A DNA stretch of 64,000 bases from Planctomycetota bacterium (GTDB lineage: Bacteria; Planctomycetota; Phycisphaerae; Phycisphaerales; UBA1924): positions 46,183 through 110,182 of the forward strand of contig JAEYUO010000034.1 in the NCBI GenBank assembly GCA_023432465.1, read 5' to 3'. The notes under the pieces were generated by a model. It was not told the DNA's origin. It ran no database searches and saw only the letters and a program-made list of their open reading frames with translations. A program made the translations under genes and the position numbers. Every line of letters begins with the position of its first letter. Position 1 is the stretch's first letter. Positions 17,351 through 26,164 of this stretch are shown here, piece by piece.

Positions 17351-19036
17351 ATGCCATGGCCGAGGCTGGATGATTTTCTTGAGATCGTTGACCGCGAAGC
17401 GGCATCGGCTCCCGATGCGCCGCAAACGCTCGCCGTTCCGATCGCCCTTCGCCTGCTGGATGATCAGCTTACGCCCGTTCTGGCTTACCGCCGGCTGGTC
17501 GCCCCGGATGAGCGAACCGCTCCCTCCTTCCTCCTCGAATCCGTCGAGGGCGGAGAGCGGCAGGGCCGGTACTCCATCTTGGGCGCGCAGCCGGCGATGG
17601 AGGTGCTGGCACACGGTCACGAGGTCGAGGTGATCGACCACCGGCTGGCGGGTGAGCCCGGGCAGCGGACGCACACAACCGAGGCGGACCCGCTGGCGGT
17701 GCTGCGGCGCATCATGCGCGGCACGCGGCTGGTGATGCCGCCGCTTGCGCCGGGGCCGAGCCCGCTGCTGCCCGCGTGCTTCCTGGGCGGATGGGTCGGC
17801 TTCGCCGGGTACGAGACCGTGCGATACGCGGAGCCCGAGAAGCTGAGCGTTCGCAACGCGCCGAAAGATGACCGCAACCTGCCCGATATGCACTGGGGGC
17901 TGTACGACGGCGTGGTCGTGTTCGATCACGTCGCGAAGCTCGTGTATGTGGTGAAGCTGGTCGAAGTCGCGGCGGGCGCAACACGCGATCAGATCGCGAT
18001 GGCGCACGGCAGCGCGGTGGCAGCGGTTGAGAGTCGAGCACAGGAACTGCAGGAACACGCCAAGCCGTTGCCGCTGGGACGGATGGACCCTCCACCTTCC
18101 CCGCCCCGCCCTGCCCCCCCCGCTTCCTCGCAGCCGGCCGCGCCGGCACACCTCGCCAGCAACATGACGCGCCAGCAGCACGCGGAGATGGTGGCCAAGG
18201 CCAAGGAGTACATCCGGGCGGGGGACATCTTTCAGGTCGTGCTGGGGCAGAGGTTTGAGCGTCACTCCGCGGCAGACCCCTTCGACGTGTACCGCGCACT
18301 GCGGGCCGTGAACCCCAGCCCGTACATGGTGTACATGCAGGCCCGCGGGTGCATCCTCGTGGCATCCAGCCCGGAGATTCTCTGCCGCGTGCGGCACCGG
18401 GCTGACGGCTTGGGGGGGGTGCGTGTGCTGACGAATCGCCCGCTGGCAGGGACACGCAAGCGCGGCCTGACGCCCGCCGAGGATCTCGCGCTCGAACGCG
18501 AACTCCTCGCCGACCCGAAGGAACGCGCTGAGCACATCATGCTCGTCGATCTTGGGCGGAACGATGTCGGGCAGGTCTGCACGCCGGGCACGATCGAGCT
18601 CCCGGCGATCATGGCGATCGAACGCTACTCGCACGTGATGCACATCAGCTCGACCGTGACGGGGCACCTGCGGCCGGAGCTGGACTGCTGGGATGCGCTC
18701 CGTGCCACGCTGCCCGTCGGCACGATCTCCGGCGCGCCCAAGATCCGCGCCATGCAGATCATCGATGAACTCGAGCCTGTTCGCCGCGGCCCGTATGGCG
18801 GGGGCATGGGCTATGTCTCGCTGGATGGCGACATGGACATCGCGCTCGCGCTTCGGACGATGGTGGTGCCGACGGCGATGCACACCAACGGCAAGTGGGT
18901 TTACCATCTTCAAGCGGCGGGAGGGATCGTCGCCGACTCGGAGACCGAGGCGGAGTACATGGAAACGGTGAACAAGTCGGCCGCGCTGGCGCGGGCGATT
19001 GATGCAGCGGAGGGGGCGTTTGGGCGCGGGAAATGA
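17351..19036 (+). CDS. trpE: Anthranilate synthase component I
   Basis: 561 aa. This is the chorismate-binding subunit that makes anthranilate from chorismate in tryptophan synthesis. The N-terminal domain has LLESVEGGERQGRYSILG, including the LLES motif used for tryptophan feedback binding. A proline/alanine-rich linker (PPPSPPRPAPPASSQPAAPA) precedes the catalytic domain with RAGDIFQVVLGQRF, NPSPYMVYMQ, SSPEILCRV, NRPLAGTRKRG, LVDLGRNDVGQVC, LPVGTISGAPKIRAMQIIDE and YGGGMGYVSLDGDMDIALALR. No trpG or other trp gene is adjacent. It diverges from the secreted protein at 15187 with a very short shared promoter region. Confidence 0.95.
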   Translation: MPWPRLDDFLEIVDREAASAPDAPQTLAVPIALRLLDDQLTPVLAYRRLVAPDERTAPSFLLESVEGGERQGRYSILGAQPAMEVLAHGHEVEVIDHRLAGEPGQRTHTTEADPLAVLRRIMRGTRLVMPPLAPGPSPLLPACFLGGWVGFAGYETVRYAEPEKLSVRNAPKDDRNLPDMHWGLYDGVVVFDHVAKLVYVVKLVEVAAGATRDQIAMAHGSAVAAVESRAQELQEHAKPLPLGRMDPPPSPPRPAPPASSQPAAPAHLASNMTRQQHAEMVAKAKEYIRAGDIFQVVLGQRFERHSAADPFDVYRALRAVNPSPYMVYMQARGCILVASSPEILCRVRHRADGLGGVRVLTNRPLAGTRKRGLTPAEDLALERELLADPKERAEHIMLVDLGRNDVGQVCTPGTIELPAIMAIERYSHVMHISSTVTGHLRPELDCWDALRATLPVGTISGAPKIRAMQIIDELEPVRRGPYGGGMGYVSLDGDMDIALALRTMVVPTAMHTNGKWVYHLQAAGGIVADSETEAEYMETVNKSAALARAIDAAEGAFGRGK

Positions 19037-19048
19037 GGACTGTTGAAT

Positions 19049-19080
19049 GGGTCGTATAAGACCTATGCGTCCTATGGGAT
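19049..19080. repeat. Degenerate 9-nt-period repeat (GTCCTATRR type)
   Basis: GGGTCGTATAAGACCTATG then CGTCCTATGGGAT reads as consecutive 9-base units ending in TAT. It is a lone fragment in the 74-bp gap between trpE and the phosphatase gene. Confidence 0.5.
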
Positions 19081-19110
19081 AGCCCACCCGGTATTCCTAG
19101 CATTCCGCTG

Positions 19111-19767
19111 ATGTCCTCCCGCCCCCCCTCCAACCTCGCCCGCGTGCTCGTCCTGGGCTCAATCACCTGCGGCCTCGCGGCGTGGGTCGTCTTCGCCAAG
19201 AACGGTGTCCGCGATCAGCTCGTGCCGCGGAACTTCGGGGTGGTTGAAGAGGGGCACGTGTACCGCGCGGCCGCGCTCACGCCCGCCTCGCTGAAGAGGG
19301 CCCACGAGCAGCACCAGTTCAAGACCATCATCGACCTGGGCGGGTTCGATGTTGATCCGTTGGCCGACAAGCTCGCGCAGGAGTCCGCCGAATCGCTCGG
19401 CATCACGCGCTACGTCTTCCCGCTCTCGGGCGATGGCACGGGGAACCCCAACGCCTATGTCGCCGCGCTCCGCGTGCTGGCCGACCCCGCGAACCATCCG
19501 GTGCTGGTGCACTGCTCGGCCGGTGCGCAGCGGACCAGCGGGTGCATCATCATGTACCGCGATTTCATCCAGGGCGGCGATGATGCCGCAGCGCGCACCG
19601 AGGCGTTCCAGTTTCGGCACGACCCAAAGGACAACCCTCGCCTGTTTGAGTATCTGGACACCTGGCAAGGCCACATCGAGCGGGCCTTCCGCACCGGCAC
19701 GCAGGTGCCCGACCATGACGAAGTGCCGGTCGTGCCGTTTGCACCCAAGCGGATCGACAAGCCTTGA
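19111..19767 (+). CDS. Membrane-anchored protein tyrosine/dual-specificity phosphatase-like protein
   Basis: 218 aa. An N-terminal membrane anchor (ARVLVLGSITCGLAAWVVFA, about 10-29) precedes a cysteine-phosphatase domain. The P-loop is HCSAGAQRTSG with C135 and R141 (C-x5-R), preceded by VLVH. The domain opens with NFGVVEEGHVYRAAALTPAS, typical of the family, and a candidate general-acid Asp lies in LSGDGTGNP near 108. The catalytic side would face the periplasm if the N-terminus is a type II anchor. It overlaps the glycosyltransferase gene by 4 bases, so a shared function in envelope or lipid-linked sugar metabolism is possible but unproven. Confidence 0.82.
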   Translation: MSSRPPSNLARVLVLGSITCGLAAWVVFAKNGVRDQLVPRNFGVVEEGHVYRAAALTPASLKRAHEQHQFKTIIDLGGFDVDPLADKLAQESAESLGITRYVFPLSGDGTGNPNAYVAALRVLADPANHPVLVHCSAGAQRTSGCIIMYRDFIQGGDDAAARTEAFQFRHDPKDNPRLFEYLDTWQGHIERAFRTGTQVPDHDEVPVVPFAPKRIDKP

Positions 19768-21422
19768 ACGGTGTGCCCCACGCGACCGGCGCCTCGGGCC
19801 AAACCGCACACGCTTCGGTTGGGTTTGTTGAATCTGCCAAGTCCATCTGGCGTGATGGCGCGATCGTGCTGTTTGTCTGTGTGATGGTGTACTGGCTGTT
19901 CCTGGGCTCAACGCCGTTTGCCGCGAGTGAGGGCCTTCGCGTTGCGCCGGGCTGGGCGATGCTGGATTCGGGCGACTGGTCGCGCACGGAGATGTTCGGG
20001 CTGAACTACGTCCGCAAGCCGCCGGGCATGCCGTGGGCGATCGCCACATCGTCGGCGATCTTCGGGCAGAACGAGTTTGCGGCTCGTGCGCCTTCCGCGC
20101 TCGCCTGCACGCTCATGGCGCTCATCGCGCTGGGCTTCGGCCGCGCGTGGTGCGGCTCGCGCGGCGGCCTTGCCGCGGGGCTTGCGCAGGCTTTGTTGCC
20201 CCTCATGTGGGCGGGCGGCGGCGTTGGCGGACCGGGCCGCACCGCCGAGATCGAAGCGGTCAACACGTTCTTCACGCAGCTCGCCGTACTCCCGCTGATC
20301 GCTCTCATGCTGCCGTCGCGGGCGCGGGAGCTTGGCGCTGCGCGCAATGCGAAACGCGCGGCGGGACTCGCGGCCCTGGCCGCAGCAGGGATCCTCGGCT
20401 TCGCCCTCACCAAGACCGCCGCGAGCGTGCCCTGCGTGGCGGGTGCCATCATCGGCGTGTGCCTGGCGAGGCGATCGGCCACACCCCTGATGTGCGCGTG
20501 GATGTGGGGAGCGGTGCTCATCGGCGGCGGCGCGGCGTACTTCGCTCTGCGGCACTTCGCGGCGATCAACAACGATGCCGATGCCGTCCGCGAGACAGGC
20601 GCGTTCCTCTGGCAGAACCCCCTCGGTGTTCTGACGCTCATCCCCATCGCCTTCGCCGCCGCGCTCCCCATGTCGATCGCGCTGCTCATCCCCATTGGCA
20701 AGGACGCCCGCGCGGAGGGCGAGAGCAGCGATGCCGCATGGTCGCGCTGCGTGCTCGCCGGCCGCGCCTGCGCGTTCGCCTGGTTCGCTTCCTGCCTGCT
20801 CTACGCCGCGATCGGCATCGACAACCCGCGATACCTCATGCCCGCTTCGGTCTTCCTCGCGCCGATCGTCGGATACATCATCCGCGGCATGGCGGCGGGC
20901 GGGGCCGGGCCCTTCGCGCGAGCGGGGTTCATGGAGCACCGGCGCGACATCCTCAAGCGGATCATCTATCGCGGCCCCTGGGCATGGGCCGGCGCGCTGA
21001 TCGGCCTGGCGATCATCTTCAACACCGGACGCTCGATTCTTCCACCTACCACCAGCCGGACGGTCGGCACCGCGCTCGCCGAGGCGCTCCCCGCCGGCGC
21101 AACTGTGTGGGCCGATGACCTCATCGAGGCCCGCCCGGACATCCTGCTGTATGCACGGCAGGCGGCGGACTCCTCGGGCCGCACCCTCACGTTCCTCTGG
21201 GCCAAGCCGCGGATGCACAAGGCCGAGCTTCCCGAGCCAACCGAGGCGGGGAGCTTCGTCTTGCTGCGGACGGATGAACGAAGCGGCGAGGGACCGCGCT
21301 ATGTCGAAGCGATGGAGTCACAGCGTCTGCGGCTTGTCACGCAGTCGGCGCTGGGCAAGTACACCTTCGCGCTCTTCCGCGTGCATGACCCGGAGCCGGA
21401 TGTGGCCGCGCCCGCGGAATGA
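19764..21422 (+). CDS. Polytopic GT39/ArnT-like glycosyltransferase
   Basis: 552 aa. The start is probably TTG at 19764, overlapping the previous stop; GTG at 19773 is an alternative. The N-terminal region has the first membrane segment (IVLFVCVMVYWLFLGSTPFA), a lumenal loop with the family's R-K-P-P-G motif (NYVRKPPGMPWAIATSSAIF), then repeated membrane segments through about residue 430. The C-terminal ~130 residues are soluble (TVWADDLIEARPDILLYARQ). GT39-type proteins use polyprenyl-phosphate sugars to modify proteins or lipids in the periplasm. The acceptor here is unknown. The gene abuts the convergent LOG-family gene with no intergenic space. Confidence 0.8.
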   Translation: MNGVPHATGASGQTAHASVGFVESAKSIWRDGAIVLFVCVMVYWLFLGSTPFAASEGLRVAPGWAMLDSGDWSRTEMFGLNYVRKPPGMPWAIATSSAIFGQNEFAARAPSALACTLMALIALGFGRAWCGSRGGLAAGLAQALLPLMWAGGGVGGPGRTAEIEAVNTFFTQLAVLPLIALMLPSRARELGAARNAKRAAGLAALAAAGILGFALTKTAASVPCVAGAIIGVCLARRSATPLMCAWMWGAVLIGGGAAYFALRHFAAINNDADAVRETGAFLWQNPLGVLTLIPIAFAAALPMSIALLIPIGKDARAEGESSDAAWSRCVLAGRACAFAWFASCLLYAAIGIDNPRYLMPASVFLAPIVGYIIRGMAAGGAGPFARAGFMEHRRDILKRIIYRGPWAWAGALIGLAIIFNTGRSILPPTTSRTVGTALAEALPAGATVWADDLIEARPDILLYARQAADSSGRTLTFLWAKPRMHKAELPEPTEAGSFVLLRTDERSGEGPRYVEAMESQRLRLVTQSALGKYTFALFRVHDPEPDVAAPAE

Positions 21423-22256
21423 TCACTGCTCGCCGAGCAGCCACGCCCGCTTTGGCGCCTTGGCCCAGTTGAAGCCGAAGTGCCGCTGCACGACATCCAC
21501 GATTCGATCGACCGCTTCTTCGGGCGAATCCGTCACAACGAGCAGGTCGAGGTCCCGCGGGTCGATCGTGCGCTCGGTGATGAGCCGTTCGCGGAAGAAC
21601 GCGATCAGCGGCTCCCAATAGTCCTTGTCCATGAGGATGATCGGGAAGTCCCGGATCTTGCCCGTCTGCACCAGCGTGAGCGTCTCGAAGACTTCATCGA
21701 GCGTGCCAAAGCCCCCGGGCATCACGACGAAGGCGTAGGAGTACTTGACGAGCATGACCTTCCGCACGAAGAAGTAGCGGAACTCCACGAACTTGTCGAG
21801 GTACGGGTTGGGCTGCTGTTCCATCGGCAGCATGATGTTGCAGCCGATCGATCGCCCGCCGACATCGCGAGCCCCGCGATTGGCGGCCTCCATCACCCCC
21901 GGCCCGCCGCCGGTCATGATCGTGAAGCCCATCTGCGCCAGTCGCGATGACACATCGCGCGTCAGGGCGTAGTACCGATGATCTTCCTTGAAGCGTGCAG
22001 AGCCGAACACCGTCACGCACGGGCCGACAAAGTGCAGCTTGCGGAAGCCGCGGATGAACTCCGCCGCGATCTTGATAACCCGCCACAGCTCGAACCGCCG
22101 CGTCCGCGGGCCTTCGAGAAACTGCCCGTCCTCGATGTTGCGCGTGGCCTTGCCCCAGCGGTTCTTGCCGGTGCCGTTGCCGTTGCCGGCAGGCGGCTCT
22201 CCGGGAGCCTGCGGCACAGACACACCGGGCTTGTCGTTCGTCTCGTTCGATGACAC
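21423..22256 (-). CDS. LOG family Rossmann-fold protein (TIGR00730)
   Basis: 277 aa. The nucleotide-binding motif FTIMTGGGPGVMEAANRGA and the hallmark MPGGFGTLDEVFETLT are both intact. Characterised members are cytokinin riboside 5'-monophosphate phosphoribohydrolases or related nucleotide hydrolases; the old label 'lysine decarboxylase' is misleading. The first ~45 residues (NETNDKPGVSVPQAPGEPPA and so on) are low complexity and unlike the family. Divergent from the DUF2007 gene across 175 bp. Confidence 0.9.
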   Translation of the reverse strand: MSSNETNDKPGVSVPQAPGEPPAGNGNGTGKNRWGKATRNIEDGQFLEGPRTRRFELWRVIKIAAEFIRGFRKLHFVGPCVTVFGSARFKEDHRYYALTRDVSSRLAQMGFTIMTGGGPGVMEAANRGARDVGGRSIGCNIMLPMEQQPNPYLDKFVEFRYFFVRKVMLVKYSYAFVVMPGGFGTLDEVFETLTLVQTGKIRDFPIILMDKDYWEPLIAFFRERLITERTIDPRDLDLLVVTDSPEEAVDRIVDVVQRHFGFNWAKAPKRAWLLGEQ

Positions 22257-22431
22257 GCTCGCACACTCCGTCTACGGATTCGCTCGCCCCGACTCTCAGG
22301 GCCTCACACCCTCGGGGCCAGACTCGCTTATCGGCTCACAGGCCGCCTCTTCCGCTTTGGTCTCGCGGCGACCTTCCAGCCCCCTTACAGTTCCGCGTCG
22401 CGGCGATCCCCTTTCGCCAGCAGGGAAACCG

Positions 22432-22896
22432 ATGTTCTTTCAATCCGACGAGTCCACCGCCGTGCTGATCACCACCCGCACGGCCTTTGAAGCCGAGACC
22501 ATCGCCGCGGCTCTGCGCGATCGCGGCATGGCCGCCCAGGCCATCAACACCGCCACGACACAGCTCTGGGCCGGGGCCATCGGCGGGGCCAAGGTCCTGG
22601 TCTATCAGCGCGAACTCGATGATGCGAAGGCCATGCTCCGGACCATCCGCGCGGAAGGCGCGGCGGTTGATTGGGACGGGACAGACCTGGGCCCCGATTT
22701 TGACACCGAGCCCGCCTCCAGCCGATCGACCTGGACCATCGTGCTGATCCTGGTCTTCATCGGGCTGGGCGTGCTCTCGGCTGGCGTCAGCCGGCATGAT
22801 CCGGTGCTGCAGGCCTTGGGCGTCTGCGCGCTCGTTCTGGCCGCCATCATCGGGCGCGGGGCCTGGGCCGCGGACAACAGACGCATGTCCCGATAA
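22432..22896 (+). CDS. DUF2007-type putative signal transducing protein with two membrane segments
   Basis: 154 aa from the ATG at 22432. The N-terminal ~70 residues fit DUF2007 (TAFEAETIAAALRDRGMAAQ, VLVYQRELDDAKAMLRTI), a small alpha/beta domain named as a putative signal transducing protein. The C-terminus has two membrane segments (WTIVLILVFIGLGVLSAGV and LQALGVCALVLAAIIG). Its ligand and partner are unknown. Confidence 0.75.
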   Translation: MFFQSDESTAVLITTRTAFEAETIAAALRDRGMAAQAINTATTQLWAGAIGGAKVLVYQRELDDAKAMLRTIRAEGAAVDWDGTDLGPDFDTEPASSRSTWTIVLILVFIGLGVLSAGVSRHDPVLQALGVCALVLAAIIGRGAWAADNRRMSR

Positions 22897-23060
22897 GCCC
22901 TCGAAGTTCACTCCCATAGGCTGACGGAACTCTCGCGCGTGCGCATCTGCGTGGAGGGGTGATGGTCCGCCGCGGAGCCGGCGGTTCTCCGGGCCGATGG
23001 CGGCGCGAAGGCGGGGGGAAGCGGGGCGAAGCAACCTGTGGCGAGGCGGGAGGATTCCAC

Positions 23061-24221
23061 ATGGACTGGTGGCCGGTGATCACATGGAGCCTAGCCGGAA
23101 CACTCGCGGTCATCGGGGTGCTGTGGATTGATCGCGGACTCCGACGTGCTTCATCGAGCCACACAGGCCAGCCGGAAGCCTGCCCCGCGTGCGCCTACGA
23201 CCTTGCGGGCCTGTGCGGCTGCACCTGCCCGGAGTGCGGGATGAATGTCCACGCGCCGCTCACCGCCGCGCGCATTCGCATCGCCGCGCGTGCCTGTCTG
23301 CCCGGCGCGGCATCGATCATCATCGCTGTCGCCGCCGCGCTTGCGCCCGGTGCGGTCCGCAACGGTCCGCTCTCGCTGCTGCCAACAAGCGTGCTCATCG
23401 TCATGTTGCCGTGGGCGCCCGACCAGGCGCTGTCGCTGCACAGCGAACTCACCGAGCGCATCCGCGGGGGGGAGCTCAGCCGGGCCCAGGGCCGCATGCT
23501 TGCGGCGCGTTGCCTGGGAGTGATCACCAACCACGCGCTCCCCACGCGTCGAGCGGGCGCGGCGGAGGTGCTGGCCGCCTCGCCGGACCGCTCCGAGACG
23601 ACCGCCCTCGCGGTTGCCGCGGCCCTGCGCCACCGCGATACGGCCGTACGGATCGCCGTGCTCCCGGCATGCGGCGTGCTCGCCCGCGAGCATCCGGTCG
23701 TGCGCGAGGCGATCATCGCGACAATCGCCGATGATACGTGCGAGCTGGCGCGGTCACGCGCGGTCGATGTCCTCCGCCGCTGCGGCCATTCCAGCAACAC
23801 CGCGGCCACCGTCCTTTCCGTCGCCGCGACGGGCGATTCACCCCGTCTCCGCCAGCGGGCTGTCTACGCGATCGGAGCCGCCTCGCCCGCAACGGAACGG
23901 GCGGGCGAGATCCTCTCGCGTGCACTCGTTGACGATGATGAGGCCGTGCGCGAGGCCGCGCTGACCGTGCTGCGCGACCGCGCCCACACGGATGATGCGG
24001 CTGTTCCTCTTCTCACCGGCGGGCTGGCCGACCCTTCGCGCGAGCTTCGCATCTGGACCGCGCTGCAGCTCCGCGTGCTTGGGGCCGCGGCGGTCCGGGC
24101 AATCCCTGCGCTGTTGGCCGCGACCTCGGACCACGACAGCGAGGTTCGAGCCGCCGCGGGCGAGGCGCTCGCGGACATCCTGCGCCACTTCGCCCTCATT
24201 GCGCCACGCCTGGGAGCCTGA
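23061..24221 (+). CDS. Membrane protein with zinc-ribbon-like CxxC pairs and HEAT-like repeats
   Basis: 386 aa. GGGAGG lies before the ATG at 23061, which I prefer to an upstream start giving an Arg/Gly-rich leader. A membrane segment (PVITWSLAGTLAVIGVLWI) is followed by the zinc-finger-like CPACAYDLAGLCGCTCPECG, a pattern common in planctomycete membrane proteins. Two more hydrophobic stretches follow. From about residue 160 onward the protein is a run of HEAT-like helical repeats (AVRIAVLPACGVLAREHPVV, AVREAALTVLRDRA, ELRIWTALQLRVLGAAAVRA), a scaffold for protein binding. Function unknown. Confidence 0.75.
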   Translation: MDWWPVITWSLAGTLAVIGVLWIDRGLRRASSSHTGQPEACPACAYDLAGLCGCTCPECGMNVHAPLTAARIRIAARACLPGAASIIIAVAAALAPGAVRNGPLSLLPTSVLIVMLPWAPDQALSLHSELTERIRGGELSRAQGRMLAARCLGVITNHALPTRRAGAAEVLAASPDRSETTALAVAAALRHRDTAVRIAVLPACGVLAREHPVVREAIIATIADDTCELARSRAVDVLRRCGHSSNTAATVLSVAATGDSPRLRQRAVYAIGAASPATERAGEILSRALVDDDEAVREAALTVLRDRAHTDDAAVPLLTGGLADPSRELRIWTALQLRVLGAAAVRAIPALLAATSDHDSEVRAAAGEALADILRHFALIAPRLGA

Positions 24222-24249
24222 GGGCGTGTGCGCTGTGGCGCACAACGAA

Positions 24250-24279
24250 CAAGGGCCCGCGCCGGAGCGCAGGCCCTTG
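24250..24279. terminator. GC-rich hairpin between convergent genes
   Basis: CAAGGGCCCGCGC (24250-24262) pairs with GCGCAGGCCCTTG (24267-24279), one mismatch, across a CGGA loop. There is no good T tract on either strand, so terminator function for the genes ending at 24221 and 24306 is likely but not certain. Confidence 0.5.
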
Positions 24280-24305
24280 GGGTGTGATCGTTGGTAGTCC
24301 GCTGA

Positions 24306-25145
24306 TCAGTCGGTGCGCTTGCCCAGCAGCCAGCCGATGAGGATCGCCAGCACCAGGAGCAGAACGCCCACGCCCGCCCAGAGCATCGGCTGACCCATCA
24401 CCAGCGCGACGATCGGGTTGTCCGATGTGCCGATGAGCCCGCTGATGGTGGCGACGAGCGCGAACGCGGCGATGAGGATGCCCGCGAACGCCGCGCCGCC
24501 CACAAGGCCCGACCCCGAGCCGTCGTACGGCTCGGCGACCATCATGCCCATGGCGGGGACGCCCGCGCCCATGCCGGGCGAGACATCCGAGGCCGCGCTC
24601 GTCGGCTCAAAGAGGCCCGAAGCGCCGGTCGTCTCCGAGCCCGCGCCGTCATCGTCGCTCTTGTACACATCCTCAAGCAGGTCCGCGCCCAGCGAGGTGT
24701 CATCCCCCTCGCGCGTCAGGTCCAGAAGGCCCGAGCCCGAGCCGACCGATTCCAGAGAGAGCGGCTCGTTCAGCGAGGTCGGCGTGATGCGCGTCACCGC
24801 GGAGGGGTCGCCCTCTTCGGTGGATTCGGTGTCGAAGATCGAGATTCCCGAGCGCTCCTTGGCGCCCTCGTCGATCTCGATGCCGGAGCCCGAGCCCGCC
24901 GCGCCGCCCAAACCGGGCGAGGAATCCTCCAGTGTCAGCTCCAGCCCCGATCCCCCCTTGGAATCCGAGAGGGGGATGTGCGAATCGCCGTGGGCCAGCA
25001 GATCGACCTGCTCGACCTTGAACACCAGGCGGTCGCGGTCGCGGAACTCCTGAAGCTTGCCCGATGCGGCCAGCTCCTGGACCTCTTCCGAGGTCTTGCC
25101 GAGCTTCGCGGCGGTTTCCTCGATCGAATAGAACATCTTGGCCAT
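24306..25145 (-). CDS. HTH-domain protein with GSG repeats and two C-terminal membrane segments
   Basis: 279 aa from the ATG at 25145, with GGAG just upstream. Residues 1-52 are a MerR/excisionase-like helix-turn-helix (MAKMFYSIEETAAKLGKTSE, then VQELAASGKLQEFRDRDRL). Residues ~60-210 are acidic and low complexity, with recurring GSGSG motifs (65-68, 84-88, 135-139, 209-213), three of them followed by a hydrophobic/acidic patch such as GSGSGIEID and GSGSGLLDLT. The C-terminus has two membrane segments, about 216-236 and 253-274. It may be a membrane-tethered DNA-binding or scaffold protein, but the HTH in this family could also bind protein. Similar proteins occur in many planctomycetes. Confidence 0.75.
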   Translation of the reverse strand: MAKMFYSIEETAAKLGKTSEEVQELAASGKLQEFRDRDRLVFKVEQVDLLAHGDSHIPLSDSKGGSGLELTLEDSSPGLGGAAGSGSGIEIDEGAKERSGISIFDTESTEEGDPSAVTRITPTSLNEPLSLESVGSGSGLLDLTREGDDTSLGADLLEDVYKSDDDGAGSETTGASGLFEPTSAASDVSPGMGAGVPAMGMMVAEPYDGSGSGLVGGAAFAGILIAAFALVATISGLIGTSDNPIVALVMGQPMLWAGVGVLLLVLAILIGWLLGKRTD

Positions 25146-25276
25146 GCGGGCTCTCCAAGGCGCAGAACAACCACCCACCCCTGCAAACAACCCCCTCGCC
25201 GGGGACGACGAGAGTAACGACCCCGCCGTCCACCTTCAAGCTACGCACATTCCCACTCCCCGGTTGAGGCCTCCCC

Positions 25277-26080
25277 TCAGATCGGCGAAGCCCGCCCCAG
25301 ATCGTCACCCCTTCGCACCGGCCACCGGACCTTCACCACGTCCCGCCGCGGGTACACCGCGACCTCTGAACCCGCCGCTAGAACCACCGAGACGGGCTGC
25401 GAACCGCTTAGAAAACCCCACTCCGGCCCATAGACCCGCCCGAAATCGAGCGCAACATCCGCCTCAACAAGGGGGTAGATACTCCACATTGGGTGGATGA
25501 CTTCGTAGACCCAGGAACCTGTCGCACCACCTTTTTTGGGTGTAAATCCCCATTGGTGTTCCTTGATCCAATGTTCGAACGTGGACTTCTCGGGTCGAAG
25601 CGGGGGTTTATCCCCGATCAGCCGGATCATCTGGGTCCCCGCTCCGGGCCACGGCATCCGGTACTCCGCCTCCACGCGGCGGGTCGTGTGGTTGATCCGG
25701 GCCTCGATCGGTGCACACACGTAGGGCTCGTCGTACCAGCGTCTGGCGACCTCCGCGATGAGTCGGCGCGGCACGATCTCTCGGATGAACATCACGCCGC
25801 GGTGGTCTCCCTGCCGCACATAAAACCGGAGGTTGATCTCCGGGAAGTTCACCAGTCCCGGCCAGCGGATGCCCATGACCCGCGTGTCGAGGAACTCGAA
25901 GGCGACCAGCGAGACGAGGGCGGTGTGGCCGGGCGGGGCACCCATGGCCTCCAGATCATCGCGCTCATCGAGCGTCAACCCTGAGCCGGGGGGCAGATAG
26001 GGCGTAAGCGCGGCGGGCGGAACGGCGTAGGTGACGATCGCCAGGTTCGACCATCGCGCAGTCAGGAATGGTCGGGCCAT
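25277..26080 (-). CDS. DUF2071 family protein
   Basis: 267 aa from the ATG at 26080. The DUF2071 pattern is clear: MARPFLTARWSNLAIVTYAV, LTPYLPPGSGLTLDERD, VSLVAFEFLDTRVMGIRWPG and NLRFYVRQGDHRGVMFIREI. The function of the family (related to YqjF) is unknown; a lipocalin-like or ligand-binding barrel is suggested by fold. Divergent from the universal stress protein gene across 84 bp. Confidence 0.88.
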   Translation of the reverse strand: MARPFLTARWSNLAIVTYAVPPAALTPYLPPGSGLTLDERDDLEAMGAPPGHTALVSLVAFEFLDTRVMGIRWPGLVNFPEINLRFYVRQGDHRGVMFIREIVPRRLIAEVARRWYDEPYVCAPIEARINHTTRRVEAEYRMPWPGAGTQMIRLIGDKPPLRPEKSTFEHWIKEHQWGFTPKKGGATGSWVYEVIHPMWSIYPLVEADVALDFGRVYGPEWGFLSGSQPVSVVLAAGSEVAVYPRRDVVKVRWPVRRGDDLGRASPI

Positions 26081-26164
26081 TGGGCCAGCATAGCCGGGCG
26101 GTGTTGGCGGCAAGTGCGGGGCACGTACCATCCCGGCGATTCGCTCTCAGGAGGACCGGCCGCC

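Noticed and set aside
16817..19087. 756-codon minus-strand frame across trpE
   Set aside because: trpE on the plus strand carries all family motifs; the minus frame is a shadow.
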